This document shows, piece after piece, positions 16,547 through 26,931 of a stretch of DNA of 64,000 nt (its first letter is position 1; the number at the start of each line of letters is the position of its first letter). A model generated the notes under the pieces. The model was not told where the DNA came from. It was given only the letters and a program-made list of their open reading frames with translations, and searched no databases. Origin of the DNA: Acidobacteriota bacterium (GTDB taxonomy: Bacteria; Acidobacteriota; Vicinamibacteria; Vicinamibacterales; Vicinamibacteraceae); NCBI GenBank assembly GCA_020845575.1, contig JADLFL010000023.1:62001-126000 (forward strand), read 5' to 3'. A program made the position numbers and the translations under genes.

Positions 16547-19500
16547 ATGCCTCGCACGCTCGCCGACACCCTGCGCCCCTTCGTCTCTGTCACCACACAG
16601 GCGCGCGGCGACGCGTACAGCCGTCAGGGGCGCGTCGCGATCGTCCACGCGAACCCCGCGAGCGTCTCGGCGCGCGTCAAGGGTTCCACGCTGTACGAGG
16701 TGTCGCTCGACATCGAGGACGGCTGGCTCGTCCCGTCGTGCGACTGCCCCTACTTCGACTCCGCGCTCGGCCCGTGCAAGCACCTCTGGGCGCTCGCGGT
16801 CACCGCAGACAGGCAGCGCATCGTCGTTGTCCCCCCCGATCTCGAACTCGACGTCTCGGGCGCTGTCGGGGACTGGCGGTCCTACGACGCCTCGCCGACA
16901 CCGCGGCACACCCGCGCGGCGCCCGCCGCGTGGGAGACGTTCCTCGCCGCGCTTCCACCACCACCAGGCGCGCCGGCCGCGTCAGGGGCATTGGCCGAGG
17001 GCGAACTGATCTACGTCTTCGATCCGCTGCGATCCACCGACACGCAGGGGCTGCACATCGAACTGCAGCGGCGGCAGCGCAAGAAGAACGGGGAGTGGGC
17101 CAAACCGCGCGACGCCACGCTGACGCGCAGTCAACTGCGGCATCTGCCCAACGAGGCCGACCGCGACATCCTCGAGCGTGTGTGCGGTGCCGATTCGGCG
17201 TGGGCCGCCGCATGGAACTACGGCGGCTCGCTGCCGCTGCAGTCGCCGTTCGTGCTCACGCCCGCGCTGCAGCGCGACCTCGCCGAGCGCCTGTGCGCCA
17301 CGGGACGGCTGATGCTTCGCCTGCCGCGCGAACACGGCCAGGTCTCGCTCGAGCCGATCCGCTGGCTCGACGATCCGGCCACCTTCCGCCTCGTCATCAC
17401 GGGGACGGCCGGCACCGGCTATCACGTGGACGGCGTCTTCGAGCAGTCCGCGCGCGAACGCCCGTTCGACGAGGCGTGGTTCGTGACGCTGGCGGTGGTG
17501 CTCTGGCGCGGTACTGCGACGGAGCCGCCCGCCATGTCGCTGTTCGACGCGGGAGGGTCCGAGCGCTGGCTGGCGAGCCTGCTCGCCACGGGAGCCGTGG
17601 ACGTGCCCGCCAAGGGCGCCCCGAAGCTCCTCGAAGCCATCGCAACGACACCCCGCGCGCGCATCACGAGCCCCGACGACCTGCACCTCGACGTCCACGA
17701 AGAACGGCCGCAGCCGATCGCACGGATCGCGCGGCCCGCGGCGCGCGCCGCGTGGACCGCGGCGCGGTTGTCGCTCACGGTGGCGTTCGCGTACGGCCCC
17801 GTGGAGGTCGCCGCGGGTGCGCCGGCACTCACGGTGTTCGACGCCGCGGCACGCGCCGTGTGGCAGCGCGACCCGGCGGCGGAACAGCGCGCGCTGGACG
17901 AACTGGTCAGCCTTGGCGTACGCGATCTCCAGGCCTCGCGCACGCTGCCGTGGGATGCGCGCATGCACCTGGCCAACGCCGGGGGCGGACGCCCGTTCGA
18001 CATGCCCGAGTCGGCCCTGCCGCTCGTGGTGCGTGAGCTCACCAGGCGAGGCTGGCGCGTCGAGGCCGATGGTCGGGTGTACCGTCGCCCCGGCACGTGG
18101 ACGCTCGGCATCAGCTCCGGCATCGACTGGTTCGAACTGCGCGGCGAGGTGGACTTCGGCGGCGAGCGTGCGCACCTGCCTGCCCTGCTGGCCGCCGCAC
18201 GCAGGGGCGACACGTTCGTGACGCTGGGCGACGGATCGTTCGGCCTGCTGCCCGATGAATGGCTCGCGCGGTCACTGCGCCTGGCCGCCGTCGGCGAGAT
18301 CGAGGGCGATCACATCCGCTTCCAGCCGTCGCAGGCCGCGCTCATCGACGCCTGGCTCGCCGAGCAGCCCGCCGTCACGTGGGACGAGCCGTTCGCCCGC
18401 CTGCGCGACGAGCTCGCGCACTTTGCGGGCATCGCACCACTGGACCCGCCACCGACGTTCACCGGCGCGCTGCGCGGCTATCAGCGCGACGCGCTCGGCT
18501 GGTTCGCGTTCCTGCGGCGCTTCGGCTTCGGTGGGTGCCTGGCCGACGAGATGGGCCTCGGCAAGACGGTGATGGTACTGGCGGCGCTCGAAGCCCGGCG
18601 GCTCGAACGACAGACGGACGGGACGCCCCATCGTCCCTCGCTCATCGTCGTACCGCGATCGCTGGTGTTCAACTGGCTGCAGGAGGCCGCGCGCTTCGCG
18701 CCGGGGCTGCGGATGCTCGACGCGACGGGTGGCAGGCGTGGCGAGGCGTTCGACACGCTGGGCGAGCACGACGTGGTGGTGGTCACGTACGGCACGCTGC
18801 GGCGCGACATCGGCCGGCTCAAGGACATCACGTTCGACTACGCGATCCTCGACGAGGCGCAGGCGATCAAGAACGCGCGCACGGCCGCCGCGCGATCGGC
18901 CCGTTTGCTGAAGGCCTCGCACCGACTCGCGCTGAGCGGCACACCCGTCGAGAATCACCTCGGCGAGTTGTGGAGCCTGTTCGAGTTCCTGAACCCGGGC
19001 ATGCTCGGATCGGCGACGGCGTTCACCGGCGCGCGCACGGTCGATGGCCTTGACGATGAGGAGATGCTGACGATCGTCGGACGTGGGCTGCGGCCGTTCA
19101 TCCTGCGGCGGACGAAGGAACAGGTGGCCTCCGAACTGCCGCCGCGCACCGAACAGACGCTGTTCTGCGATCTCGAACCGGCACAGCGCGCGTTGTACGA
19201 CGAGTTGCGCGCGCACTATCACACCAGGCTGCTCGGCAAGGGCGCAACCGGGGATGGCACACAGCAATCGGCCATTCACGTCCTCGAGGCGCTGCTGCGC
19301 CTCCGGCAGGCGGCGTGCCATCCGGGGCTGGTCGACGAGGCGCGTGCCAAGGATCCGTCGGCGAAGCTGGACATGCTGCTGCCGCGGCTGCAGGAACTGG
19401 TCGAGGATGGCCGCAAGGTGCTGGTCTTCTCGCAGTTCACGTCGCTGCTCGCCCTGCTCCGCGATCGACTCGACGCGTCAGGACTCACCTACGAATACCT

Positions 19501-19861
19501 CGACGGCCGCACGCGCAACCGCGCGGCGCGTGTCGAACGCTTCCAGCAGGGCCCTTGCCCGCTGTTCCTCATCAGCCTGAAGGCGGGCGGGCTCGGCCTG
19601 AACCTCACGGCCGCCGACTACGTGTTCCTGCTCGACCCGTGGTGGAACCCCGCCGTGGAGGCGCAGGCCATCGATCGCGCGCACCGCATCGGCCAGACGC
19701 GCGCCGTGTTCGCCTACCGCCTGATCGCGCGCGACACCGTCGAGGAGAAGGTGCTGCAACTCCAGGCCAGCAAGCGCCACCTCGCCGACGCCGTCGTCTC
19801 GGCCGACACCACACTGCTGCGCGATCTCAAGCGCGAGGATCTCGAGCTGTTGTTGTCGTGA
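16547..19861 (+). CDS. SWIM zinc-finger SNF2-family helicase
   Basis: A 1104-residue Swi2/Snf2 ATPase of the bacterial RapA/HepA-like group. The N-terminal SWIM finger C-x-C...C-x-H is C65, C67, C77, H79. The DEAD-like half has motif I 'DEMGLGKT' (667-674), 'DEAQ' (769-772) and '[22 protein letters not shown]' (motif III). The helicase C half has 'VFSQFT', '[20 protein letters not shown]' and '[12 protein letters not shown]'. Such proteins translocate on double-stranded DNA and remodel nucleoprotein or RNA polymerase complexes. It begins 13 bp after the isomerase stop, but a functional link is unlikely. Confidence 0.92.
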   Translation: MPRTLADTLRPFVSVTTQARGDAYSRQGRVAIVHANPASVSARVKGSTLYEVSLDIEDGWLVPSCDCPYFDSALGPCKHLWALAVTADRQRIVVVPPDLELDVSGAVGDWRSYDASPTPRHTRAAPAAWETFLAALPPPPGAPAASGALAEGELIYVFDPLRSTDTQGLHIELQRRQRKKNGEWAKPRDATLTRSQLRHLPNEADRDILERVCGADSAWAAAWNYGGSLPLQSPFVLTPALQRDLAERLCATGRLMLRLPREHGQVSLEPIRWLDDPATFRLVITGTAGTGYHVDGVFEQSARERPFDEAWFVTLAVVLWRGTATEPPAMSLFDAGGSERWLASLLATGAVDVPAKGAPKLLEAIATTPRARITSPDDLHLDVHEERPQPIARIARPAARAAWTAARLSLTVAFAYGPVEVAAGAPALTVFDAAARAVWQRDPAAEQRALDELVSLGVRDLQASRTLPWDARMHLANAGGGRPFDMPESALPLVVRELTRRGWRVEADGRVYRRPGTWTLGISSGIDWFELRGEVDFGGERAHLPALLAAARRGDTFVTLGDGSFGLLPDEWLARSLRLAAVGEIEGDHIRFQPSQAALIDAWLAEQPAVTWDEPFARLRDELAHFAGIAPLDPPPTFTGALRGYQRDALGWFAFLRRFGFGGCLADEMGLGKTVMVLAALEARRLERQTDGTPHRPSLIVVPRSLVFNWLQEAARFAPGLRMLDATGGRRGEAFDTLGEHDVVVVTYGTLRRDIGRLKDITFDYAILDEAQAIKNARTAAARSARLLKASHRLALSGTPVENHLGELWSLFEFLNPGMLGSATAFTGARTVDGLDDEEMLTIVGRGLRPFILRRTKEQVASELPPRTEQTLFCDLEPAQRALYDELRAHYHTRLLGKGATGDGTQQSAIHVLEALLRLRQAACHPGLVDEARAKDPSAKLDMLLPRLQELVEDGRKVLVFSQFTSLLALLRDRLDASGLTYEYLDGRTRNRAARVERFQQGPCPLFLISLKAGGLGLNLTAADYVFLLDPWWNPAVEAQAIDRAHRIGQTRAVFAYRLIARDTVEEKVLQLQASKRHLADAVVSADTTLLRDLKREDLELLLS

Positions 19862-19990
19862 CGACCGCGTCGAGGTCGCTGAACGCGCGCCGCCAGACGA
19901 CCGGCGTCGTGCACAGGTTCTTGCTCCCAGGCCGCTCGTCCCGGGTGAACGACATCGGGCAGTTCTCGATGCCGATGCGCACGCCAAAAG
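19858..19990 (-). pseudogene. fragment of a sugar phosphate isomerase/epimerase
   Basis: On the minus strand, antiparallel to the helicase 3' end, about 40 codons read '[14 protein letters not shown]' then '[22 protein letters not shown]'. This is the conserved metal-ligand segment of TIM-barrel isomerases (typically IENCPM-F--DEWPGG-NL). Homology stops abruptly on both sides, with no start and no downstream barrel. It looks like a deletion remnant of a larger gene once convergent with the helicase. Confidence 0.6.
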
Positions 19991-20062
19991 TCGGTGACGT
20001 CGACGTGGGTGACGCCGGCGAACGTGCGTTGATGCAGCTTTCCTGCTTCCTGCCTTCCTGCT

Positions 20063-20518
20063 TCAGGGCAGCCTCGTGCTCTGCCACGCCACCATCTGCC
20101 AGCGGCCGTCGCGCAGCACCCAGACGTCGGTGAAGCGCAACTGGTTGTCCAGCGCCTGGCCGCGCGCGGTCACCTTGAATCGTCCGGCGCCGGTGATCAC
20201 GGCCGTCGTGCCGTACACCCGCACCTGCACGTCGCGCGACTCGATCGACTCGTACTTGACTTGGCCGCTGCGCATGCTCTCGATGTAGGTGGTCTTGGTG
20301 TCCACGGCCGCACTCGAGTGCGTGTAGGTGAGGTCGTCGCCGAGCAGCGCATCGAGCGCCTTGAAATCGTTGGTCGTCTGGGCCTTGAAGCGCGCCATCT
20401 CGGCGGCCTTCACCGCCTCGGCCGCGCCGCCCTGGGCTGCCGGTTGGACGTACGCCATGGTCACCGCCGCGAGAAGGGTCACGCCGGTCGCCGCAAGCAT
20501 CTTCAGCATGGCGCACAT
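20063..20518 (-). CDS. NTF2-like (DUF4440/SnoaL-type) exported protein
   Basis: A 151-residue protein with an N-terminal signal peptide ('[23 protein letters not shown]') and a cone-shaped NTF2-like domain: '[30 protein letters not shown]' and the C-terminal '[28 protein letters not shown]'. These domains bind small ligands or act as isomerases/dehydratases; no function can be named. ATG 20518 is preceded by AGGTAAG; ATG 20509 is an alternative. It is isolated between two pseudogene fragments. Confidence 0.8.
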   Translation of the reverse strand: MCAMLKMLAATGVTLLAAVTMAYVQPAAQGGAAEAVKAAEMARFKAQTTNDFKALDALLGDDLTYTHSSAAVDTKTTYIESMRSGQVKYESIESRDVQVRVYGTTAVITGAGRFKVTARGQALDNQLRFTDVWVLRDGRWQMVAWQSTRLP

Positions 20519-20554
20519 CTTACCTGCTTGCGACCGACCTGTGGACAAGCGTTC

Positions 20555-20573
20555 GCATTCGGCGTTCGGCGTT
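20555..20573. repeat. GGCGTTC heptad repeat
   Basis: Units GCATTC, GGCGTTC, GGCGTTC make a short period-7 tract upstream of the NTF2-like gene. It is related in sequence to the GCCGAAT units at 10364 read on the other strand. Confidence 0.5.
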
Positions 20574-20817
20574 CTACAATCCGCCGCACATGGATCGCGG
20601 AACACGCGCGACGCCGGAGAACCGCGGCGCCGAGGCCGCCGCCCGCTTTCGGGGCGAGGGGTCGACGCCGTCTGGACAGCCCTTGGATCGACGGCCTCGC
20701 CGTGTCTTCGAACTCGAGGATTACCTGCTGGCCGGCTGGATCCTGCTCGTCGAGTTTGGCCTGCGGCGAATGGCCGGCAACGTCGATGGCACCCTGAACC
20801 CCTTGTCCTGCGCATGA

Positions 20818-20938
20818 TCCTCATGGACCGTGGAGACGCGGCTCCGCTGGCTGCGCGAGATGGGATTCGCCGATGTGGACTGCCACTGGAAGTGGCGGGA
20901 GTTCGCGCTGCTCGGGGGACAACGACAACGGCAGTGCT
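20818..20938 (+). pseudogene. 3' fragment of a class I methyltransferase
   Basis: About 35 codons after an in-frame TGA (20815) read '[31 protein letters not shown]', split here at natural points. This is the conserved C-terminal end of SAM methyltransferases (LREAGF-DVDC-WKW-NFA--GG). No SAM-binding motif precedes it. The 420-bp gap from 20519 to 20937 otherwise holds only the heptad tract and an unconvincing 75-codon frame (20590-20817) in the same phase. The remnant runs directly into the 3' end of the convergent regulator gene. Confidence 0.6.
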
Positions 20939-22446
20939 CACCCGAACTCGTACAGGGCGAGGCGGTGATACAGCTGCTTGCGTGACAGGCCGAGCAGCGT
21001 CGCGGCGCGTGACTTGTTCCCCCGGGTCTCGCGCAGCGCACGTTCGATCAACTGACGCTCCATCGCGTGCACGTTCGTCGTCGTGGCGATCGTGCGCGGC
21101 GCGTGCAGGTCGAGGCCGAGGTGCTCGGCGGCGATCAATCCCCCTTCGGCGACGATGGCGGCGCGTTCGAGGGCGTTGCGGAGCTCGCGCGCGTTGCCGC
21201 GCCAGGGATGCGCGAGGAGCGCGGCCTTCGCGTCGTGCGTGAGGCCCGCGGGTGCCCGCCCGAGCGACGCCGACAGGTCATCCAGGTACTGCGCGGTGAG
21301 CGCGAGGATGTCCTCGGGACGCTCGCGCAACGGCGGGATCCGGATCCCGAAGACGTGCAGCCGGTAGTAGAGATCGTCGCGGAAGTCGCCGCGCTCCATC
21401 GCGACGCGCAGGTCGCGGTTGGTCGCGGCGACGAGCCTGATGTCGGCCTTCACGGGGCGCGTGCCCCCGAGCCGGGTGAACTCCCGCTCCTGGAGCACGC
21501 GCAACAGCTTCACCTGCGCCGACGGCGTCATCTCCCCCACTTCGTCGAGCAGCAGCACGCCTCCCGCCGCCGCTTCGATCTGTCCCACGCGTCGCTGCTG
21601 TGCGCCGGTGAACGCGCCACGCTCGAAGCCGAACAGTTCCGATTCGAGCAATTGCTCCGGCAGCGCCGCGCAGTTGACGGCCACGAACGGACCGTGCCGG
21701 CGTCCTGACACGCGGTGGATGTACCGCGCAAGCACTGCCTTGCCTGTCCCTGACTCCCCCGTCAGCATGACGGTGGTCTCGGTCGCGGCCACCTGCGTCG
21801 CGGCGTTGACCACCTGCATCCACGCCTGCGACGTGCCGGCCATCCGTCCGAGCCCGCGGCTCGAGTCGAGCGCGTCCGACAGCGCACGCACGCGCCGCTC
21901 CAGCCGCTGCGCGCGCGCTCGTGCTTCCCTCGTCTGTTCGGCTGCCTCCGCAAGCTGCTCGTGCGACAGCCCCAGTGCCATGTGCAGCGCGATGTGCCGC
22001 GCCACGGGGACGTCGCGCTCCGAATAGGCCCCCGGCGTGCGCGACCAGAAGTGCAGCGCGCACCGCTGCTGTCCTGCGCGCACGACCACCGACATCACCG
22101 CGCGATACCCCGACTCGCGCAGGCGCTCGCCGTAGTCGGCCGGCTCGAGCGCGGCCCATGGCGCGTCGAGCGTGGTGATGTCGTCGACGATGCGGGACCA
22201 GCCGTCCTGGAGGGTGGCGATCTCCGCGCTGCTGATGCGGATGAGCGCCGGCCCATCCTCGTTCGAGAACGCGTGCGCCACCAGCGCGCGCGCATCGTCA
22301 TGGCGCGTCATCACCAGCCTGTCGTGCGGCAGGACGTCTCGCACCGTCTCGGACACCTGCGGGAACACCTCCCTGATGTCCAGCACCGAGCCGACGAGTT
22401 CGAGCAGGCGTTCGGAGACTTCGATGGGCAGCGCCATCTGATTCAT
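20938..22446 (-). CDS. sigma-54-dependent activator (GAF-AAA+-Fis)
   Basis: A 502-residue bacterial enhancer-binding protein. An N-terminal GAF-like sensor (about 25-160) and a short coiled coil (163-190) precede the sigma-54 AAA+ domain, with Walker A 'GESGTGKA' (230-237), the sigma-54-contacting 'GAFTGA' loop (277-282) and Walker B 'LLLDEVGEM' (298-306). A Fis-type HTH ('[22 protein letters not shown]') is at the C-terminus. The order resembles NorR/FhlA rather than response regulators, so a small ligand rather than phosphorylation probably controls it. It is divergent from the RND efflux operon, whose promoter has a sigma-54 -24/-12 signature. Confidence 0.92.
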   Translation of the reverse strand: MNQMALPIEVSERLLELVGSVLDIREVFPQVSETVRDVLPHDRLVMTRHDDARALVAHAFSNEDGPALIRISSAEIATLQDGWSRIVDDITTLDAPWAALEPADYGERLRESGYRAVMSVVVRAGQQRCALHFWSRTPGAYSERDVPVARHIALHMALGLSHEQLAEAAEQTREARARAQRLERRVRALSDALDSSRGLGRMAGTSQAWMQVVNAATQVAATETTVMLTGESGTGKAVLARYIHRVSGRRHGPFVAVNCAALPEQLLESELFGFERGAFTGAQQRRVGQIEAAAGGVLLLDEVGEMTPSAQVKLLRVLQEREFTRLGGTRPVKADIRLVAATNRDLRVAMERGDFRDDLYYRLHVFGIRIPPLRERPEDILALTAQYLDDLSASLGRAPAGLTHDAKAALLAHPWRGNARELRNALERAAIVAEGGLIAAEHLGLDLHAPRTIATTTNVHAMERQLIERALRETRGNKSRAATLLGLSRKQLYHRLALYEFG

Positions 22447-22470
22447 CGGATTGTACCCACAGGCACATGT

Positions 22471-22486
22471 TGCGCCTATAGGCGCA
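22471..22486. promoter_or_regulatory. 16-bp perfect palindrome, candidate enhancer site (UAS)
   Basis: TGCGCCTATAGGCGCA is fully self-complementary, and the flanking ATG-t and CAT extend the symmetry imperfectly. It lies 24 bp before the regulator start and about 80-95 bp upstream of the -24 box at 22565, the usual distance for an enhancer-binding-protein site. Binding is inferred. Confidence 0.6.
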
Positions 22487-22562
22487 CATTAGGTTCATGA
22501 ATGAATGGCCATGCTGGTAGACACGTCTTTATTTTTCTGATGTTTACAAGGACTGACGGCCT

Positions 22563-22579
22563 CTGGCTGGAGAATTGCT
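22563..22579 (+). promoter_or_regulatory. sigma-54 (RpoN) -24/-12 promoter
   Basis: CTGGCTGGAGAATTGCT fits the YTGGCACGRNNNTTGCW consensus, with GG at 22565-22566 and GC at 22577-22578 at the required spacing; only the A and C of the CACG part differ. Predicted transcription start is about 22590, next to the adaptor start codon (GTG 22586 / ATG 22592). The neighbouring gene encodes a sigma-54 activator. Confidence 0.7.
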
Positions 22580-22585
22580 TCATAA

Positions 22586-23782
22586 GTGAACATGATCGTG
22601 CGTTCTCTCCTGCCCGGCCTCCTGCTGGCCCTTGCCCTGCCTGTCGCCTGCGCGCGCTCGGAAGCGCCGCCTCCGCCACAGGCGCCCCCACCGCCAACGG
22701 TTCCCGTCGTCGAGGTACAACCCGAAACCGTGGCCGTGGAACGCGAGTGGGTCGCGACGCTCGACGGCCACGTCAACGCGCAGATTCGACCGCAGGTGAG
22801 CGGCTATCTCGTGCGCCGGCTGTACACCGAAGGTGCGCCCGTGAAGAAGGGCGCCGTGCTGTTCGAGATCGACGCGCGGACGTTCACCGTGGCGTTCGCA
22901 CAGGCGGAGGCGCGGCTCGCGGAGGCACGCGCGCAACTGGGACGCGCGGATCGCGACGTGGCGCGCAACACGCCGCTCGCGCAGGAGCGCGCCATCGCGC
23001 AGAGCCAGCTCGACAACGACATCCAGGCCCAGCTCGCCGGACAGGCCGCCGTCAAGGCCGCCGAAGCCGCCGTCGACGCGGCCCGCCTGAACGTCGAGTT
23101 CACGCGCGTGCGTTCGCTCGTCGACGGCGTGGCCGCGATCGCGAACGCGCAGATCGGCGATCTCGTCGGTCCGCAGACGCTGCTCACCACCGTGTCGCAG
23201 GTCGATCCGATTCGCGCGTACTTCTCGCTCAGCGAACGCGAGTACCTGGAACTCGCCGACGCCATCAACTCGACGGCGGCGTCGCGGCTCTGGAGCACGG
23301 GCTCCGGCGTCCAGCTCACGCTCGCCGACGGCGTGACGTATCCGCAGCGCGGCCGCTTCCTCGCCGCCGATCGACAGATCGACGCGCGCACGGGCACGCT
23401 GCGCCTGAGCGCGACGTTCCCGAATCCCCGCGGTGTCCTGCGTCCCGGCCAGTACGGTCGCGTGCGCGTCGACGCACGAACGGTCACCGATGCGTTACTC
23501 GTCCCGCAGCGCGCGGTCACCGAGGTGCAGAGCGGCACGCAGGTGCGCATCGTTGCCGCAGACGGGAAGGTGGAAGTCCGCCACGTGCAGATGGGTGCGC
23601 GCGTGGGTTCGCGCTGGCTCGTCGAGCGCGGACTCGCCGCAGGCGACCGCGTCATCGTCGATGCCGGGCAACTCGCCGCAGGCACGGTGGTGAAGACGAC
23701 GCCCTATGTCGAGCCCCGAGCGACGGCAGCAGCGGCAGCGCCAGGTGCGGCCCCTTCGGCCGCGACGACGGGGGGGCGCTGA
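22586..23782 (+). CDS. RND efflux periplasmic adaptor (membrane fusion protein)
   Basis: A 398-residue HlyD/AcrA-type adaptor joining inner-membrane pump and outer-membrane channel. It has a lipoprotein-like signal ('LLPGLLLALALPVAC', Cys near residue 22, slightly atypical lipobox), a proline-rich linker, lipoyl half-motifs around 'NAQIRPQVSGYLVRRLYTEGAPVKKGAVLFEID', an Ala-rich alpha-hairpin (about 95-165) and beta-barrel/MP domains. Start is GTG 22586 or ATG 22592. No good ribosome site fits within the transcript predicted from the sigma-54 promoter, so initiation may be leaderless. First gene of the efflux operon. Confidence 0.92.
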   Translation: MNMIVRSLLPGLLLALALPVACARSEAPPPPQAPPPPTVPVVEVQPETVAVEREWVATLDGHVNAQIRPQVSGYLVRRLYTEGAPVKKGAVLFEIDARTFTVAFAQAEARLAEARAQLGRADRDVARNTPLAQERAIAQSQLDNDIQAQLAGQAAVKAAEAAVDAARLNVEFTRVRSLVDGVAAIANAQIGDLVGPQTLLTTVSQVDPIRAYFSLSEREYLELADAINSTAASRLWSTGSGVQLTLADGVTYPQRGRFLAADRQIDARTGTLRLSATFPNPRGVLRPGQYGRVRVDARTVTDALLVPQRAVTEVQSGTQVRIVAADGKVEVRHVQMGARVGSRWLVERGLAAGDRVIVDAGQLAAGTVVKTTPYVEPRATAAAAAPGAAPSAATTGGR

Positions 23783-23784
23783 TC

Positions 23785-26700
23785 ATGGCGGAGTTCTTCA
23801 TCCGCCGGCCGATCGTGGCGATCGTCATCGCGATCGTGACGGTCATCGCCGGCATCGTCTCGGTGCGATCGCTTCCCGTCGCGCAGTTCCCCGACATCGT
23901 GCCGCCGCAGATCATCGTCACCGGCACGTACACCGGCGCCGACGCCGAAACCATCGAGCAGTCGGTGGCCACGCCGCTCGAACAGCAGATGAACGGCGTG
24001 GACGACATGCTGTACATGCAGTCGACCAACGGCAACGACGGGTCGATGCAGCTCACCGTCACGTTCGACATCGAGACCGATCCGAACATCGATCAGGTCA
24101 ACGTGCAGAACCGCGTGTCGCAGGCGCAGCCGAACCTGCCGACGGAAGTGACGCAGTTCGGCTTCACCATGCGCAAGTCGACGGGCCTGCCGATGATGAT
24201 GGTGTCGCTGTACTCGCCGTCGAACGAGCACGACGCGCTGTACCTGGCCAACTACGCCAACATCAACATCATCGACGCGCTGTACCGCGTGAGCGGCGTG
24301 GGCGACGTGCGCGTGTTCGGCGCGGGCGAGTACGCAATGCGCATCTGGCTCCAGCCGGATCGCCTCGCGTCGATGGCACTGACGATCCCGGAGGTTGCGC
24401 GCGCCGTGCAGCAACAGAGCTCGGTGAACCCCGCGGGGCAGGTGGGCGGACGTCCGGGTCCGGCGGACCAGGAGTTCACGTACACGGTCAGGGCACGAGG
24501 CCGGCTTCAGGCGGCCGAGGAGTTCGGCGCGATCGTGCTGCGCACCAACGCCGACGGGTCGCTCGTCCACCTGCGCGACGTGGCGCGCGTCGAGCTCGGC
24601 GCGCTCAACTACCAGCAGATCGGCAGGTCCAACGGTCAGCCGGGCGTCGGCGTCGCGGTGTTCCAGGCGCCGGGCTCGAACGCGCTCGACGTCGCCGCCG
24701 GCGTGCGCGAGGTGATGACCGTCCTGCGCGAACGATTTCCGGAAGGCGTCGACTACCGCTACACGCTCGACACCACCGCGCCCGTCTCGGAAGGCATCAA
24801 GGAGATCACCAAGACGCTCGTCGAGGCGATGATCCTCGTCATCCTCGTCGTGTTCCTGTTCCTCCAGAACTGGCGCGCCACGCTGATCCCGATGCTTGCC
24901 GTGCCCGTGTCGCTCATCGGCACGTTCGCGGTCTTTCCCCTGCTCGGCTTCTCGGTCAACACGCTGTCGCTCTTCGGGCTCGTGCTCGCCATCGGCCTCG
25001 TCGTGGACGACGCGATCGTCGTGGTGGAGGCGGTGGAACAGCACATCGAGCACGGCATGAGTCCTCGCGAGGCCACGGTCAAGGCGATGAAGGAAGTCTC
25101 CGGCCCCGTCATCGGCATCGCGCTGATCCTCGCGTCGGTGTTCGTGCCCATCGGCCTGATGGGCGGCATCCAGGGACGCCTGAACCAGCAGTTCGCGATC
25201 ACGATCGCCGTCTCTGTGCTGATCTCGGCCTTCAACGCGCTGACACTGTCGCCCGCGCTCTCGGCGATGCTGCTGCGCCCGCGCCGCGAGTCGCGCGGAT
25301 GGCTCGGCCGGATCTTCGGCGCGATCAACCGCTGGCTCGAACGCATGACGCGCGGCTACGTGTCGCTGAGCCACGGCCTGATCCGCAAGCCCCTCATCGG
25401 TCTCGCCGTACTCCTGGCCTTCTTCGCGATGACGGCCGGCCTCGGACGCAGGCTCCCCACGAGCTTCCTTCCCGAAGAGGACTACGGTTACTTCCTGCTC
25501 AACATCCAGTTGCCACCCGCGGCATCGCTCGATCGTACCGACGCCGTCACGCGCAAGGTCGACGATCTGCTGGCGCGCACCGAGGGCGTCCGCAACTTCA
25601 ACACCATCGTCGGCTTCAGCCTGATCACGCGCGTGACGGCGCCCAACAACGCGTTCTATTTCGTGCAGCTCGCGCCATGGAGCGAACGCGAGGGACCGGG
25701 ACAGGACGCGCGATCGATCGTCAATCGCCTGAACGGCGCCCTGCGCACGACGGCGCCTGAAGCGGTGGCGTTCGCCATCATGCCGCCCGCGATTCCAGGG
25801 CTTGGATCCCAGGGCGGCTTCTCGCTCTGGCTGCAGGATCGCGGCGGCGCGTCGGTCGAGGACGTCAATCGCGAACTGCAGCAGTTCCTGACCGCCGCGC
25901 GTGCGCGTCCCGAACTGGCGGGCGTCACGTCGCCGTTCAGCGCCAACGTGCCGCAGGTGTACGCCAACGTCGATCGCGAGAAGGCGCTGCGACAGGGACT
26001 CGCACTCGGCGACGTCTACCAGACGATGCAGGCGTATCTGGGTGGGCTGTACATCAACCAGTTCAACGCGTTCGGACGTCAGTGGCGCGTCTTCCTCCAG
26101 GCCGAAGGCGACACGCGCTCGAGCCCGGATCAAATCGGCCAGTTCTACGTACGCAACGACTCGGGCGGCATGGTGCCGCTGTCGGCGGTGCAAACGCTCT
26201 CGCCGACGTTCGGGCCGCAGTTCACCAATCGCTTCAACGTCTATCGCGCCGTGCAGGTGAACGGCGCCGCGGCACCCGGCTACAGCTCCGGACAAGCGAT
26301 GACCGCGCTCGAAGAGGTGGCGCGCGCCACGCTGTCGCCGACGTTCAGCTACGACTGGGCCGACCTCTCCTTCCAGGAGAAACGCGCGGCAGGCTCCACG
26401 CAGACGACGTTCGCGCTGTCGCTCGTCTTCGTGTTCCTGATTCTCGCGGCGCTGTACGAGAGCTGGTCGTTGCCGTTCTCCGTGCTGCTCACCGTGCCCA
26501 TCGCCGTCTTCGGTGCGTTCGTAGGCCTGTTGATGCGCGGACTCGATCTCGACGTCTACGGACAGATCGGCGTCGTCATGCTGATCGGTCTCGCGGCCAA
26601 GAACGCGATCCTCATCGTGGAGTTCGCCAAGTATCGGCTGGAGGAAGGCAGGCCGCTCGTCGAGGCCGCGCTCGAAGGCGCGCGTACACGCCTGCGGCCG

Positions 26701-26931
26701 ATCCTGATGACGTCGTTCGCGTTCATTCTGGGTTGTGCTCCGCTGTGGGCCGCGCAGGGTTCCGGCGCCGCCGCGCGCCGCATCCTCGGCACCGTGGTGA
26801 TCACGGGCATGCTCGCCGCGACGCTCATCGCGATCTTCCTCATCCCTCTCTTGTTCGTGCTGTTCGAGCGACTGGCCGAGCGCCTCAGCGGCGCGCCCGT
26901 CGTGCACACGCCATCGGAGTTCTCGTCGTGA
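23785..26931 (+). CDS. RND multidrug efflux permease (HAE1 family)
   Basis: A 1048-residue inner-membrane proton-driven pump of the AcrB/MexB type, full length for the family. It starts 'MAEFFIRRPIVAIVIAIVTVIAG' (first membrane helix). The proton-relay Asp pair of TM4 is in 'GLVLAIGLVVDDAIVVVEAVEQH', and 'GLAAKNAILIVEFAK' is the TM10 lysine region. Large periplasmic loops follow TM1 and TM7. It begins two bases after the adaptor stop and ends inside the GTGA overlap with the outer-membrane factor. Substrates are unknown; the sigma-54 activator suggests induction by a specific signal. Confidence 0.95.
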   Translation: MAEFFIRRPIVAIVIAIVTVIAGIVSVRSLPVAQFPDIVPPQIIVTGTYTGADAETIEQSVATPLEQQMNGVDDMLYMQSTNGNDGSMQLTVTFDIETDPNIDQVNVQNRVSQAQPNLPTEVTQFGFTMRKSTGLPMMMVSLYSPSNEHDALYLANYANINIIDALYRVSGVGDVRVFGAGEYAMRIWLQPDRLASMALTIPEVARAVQQQSSVNPAGQVGGRPGPADQEFTYTVRARGRLQAAEEFGAIVLRTNADGSLVHLRDVARVELGALNYQQIGRSNGQPGVGVAVFQAPGSNALDVAAGVREVMTVLRERFPEGVDYRYTLDTTAPVSEGIKEITKTLVEAMILVILVVFLFLQNWRATLIPMLAVPVSLIGTFAVFPLLGFSVNTLSLFGLVLAIGLVVDDAIVVVEAVEQHIEHGMSPREATVKAMKEVSGPVIGIALILASVFVPIGLMGGIQGRLNQQFAITIAVSVLISAFNALTLSPALSAMLLRPRRESRGWLGRIFGAINRWLERMTRGYVSLSHGLIRKPLIGLAVLLAFFAMTAGLGRRLPTSFLPEEDYGYFLLNIQLPPAASLDRTDAVTRKVDDLLARTEGVRNFNTIVGFSLITRVTAPNNAFYFVQLAPWSEREGPGQDARSIVNRLNGALRTTAPEAVAFAIMPPAIPGLGSQGGFSLWLQDRGGASVEDVNRELQQFLTAARARPELAGVTSPFSANVPQVYANVDREKALRQGLALGDVYQTMQAYLGGLYINQFNAFGRQWRVFLQAEGDTRSSPDQIGQFYVRNDSGGMVPLSAVQTLSPTFGPQFTNRFNVYRAVQVNGAAAPGYSSGQAMTALEEVARATLSPTFSYDWADLSFQEKRAAGSTQTTFALSLVFVFLILAALYESWSLPFSVLLTVPIAVFGAFVGLLMRGLDLDVYGQIGVVMLIGLAAKNAILIVEFAKYRLEEGRPLVEAALEGARTRLRPILMTSFAFILGCAPLWAAQGSGAAARRILGTVVITGMLAATLIAIFLIPLLFVLFERLAERLSGAPVVHTPSEFSS

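Noticed and set aside
20590-20817. 75-codon frame MDRGTRATPEN... between the NTF2-like gene and the methyltransferase remnant
   Set aside because: No ribosome site and no family resemblance. It is in phase with the decayed methyltransferase end and may be part of the same fossil region, but nothing shows that it is coding.
23704-26907. 1067-codon frame antisense to the RND permease
   Set aside because: Composition is dominated by Asp, Glu, His and Arg repeats from reversed codons of a membrane protein. No motif, and the sense gene is full length and unmistakable.
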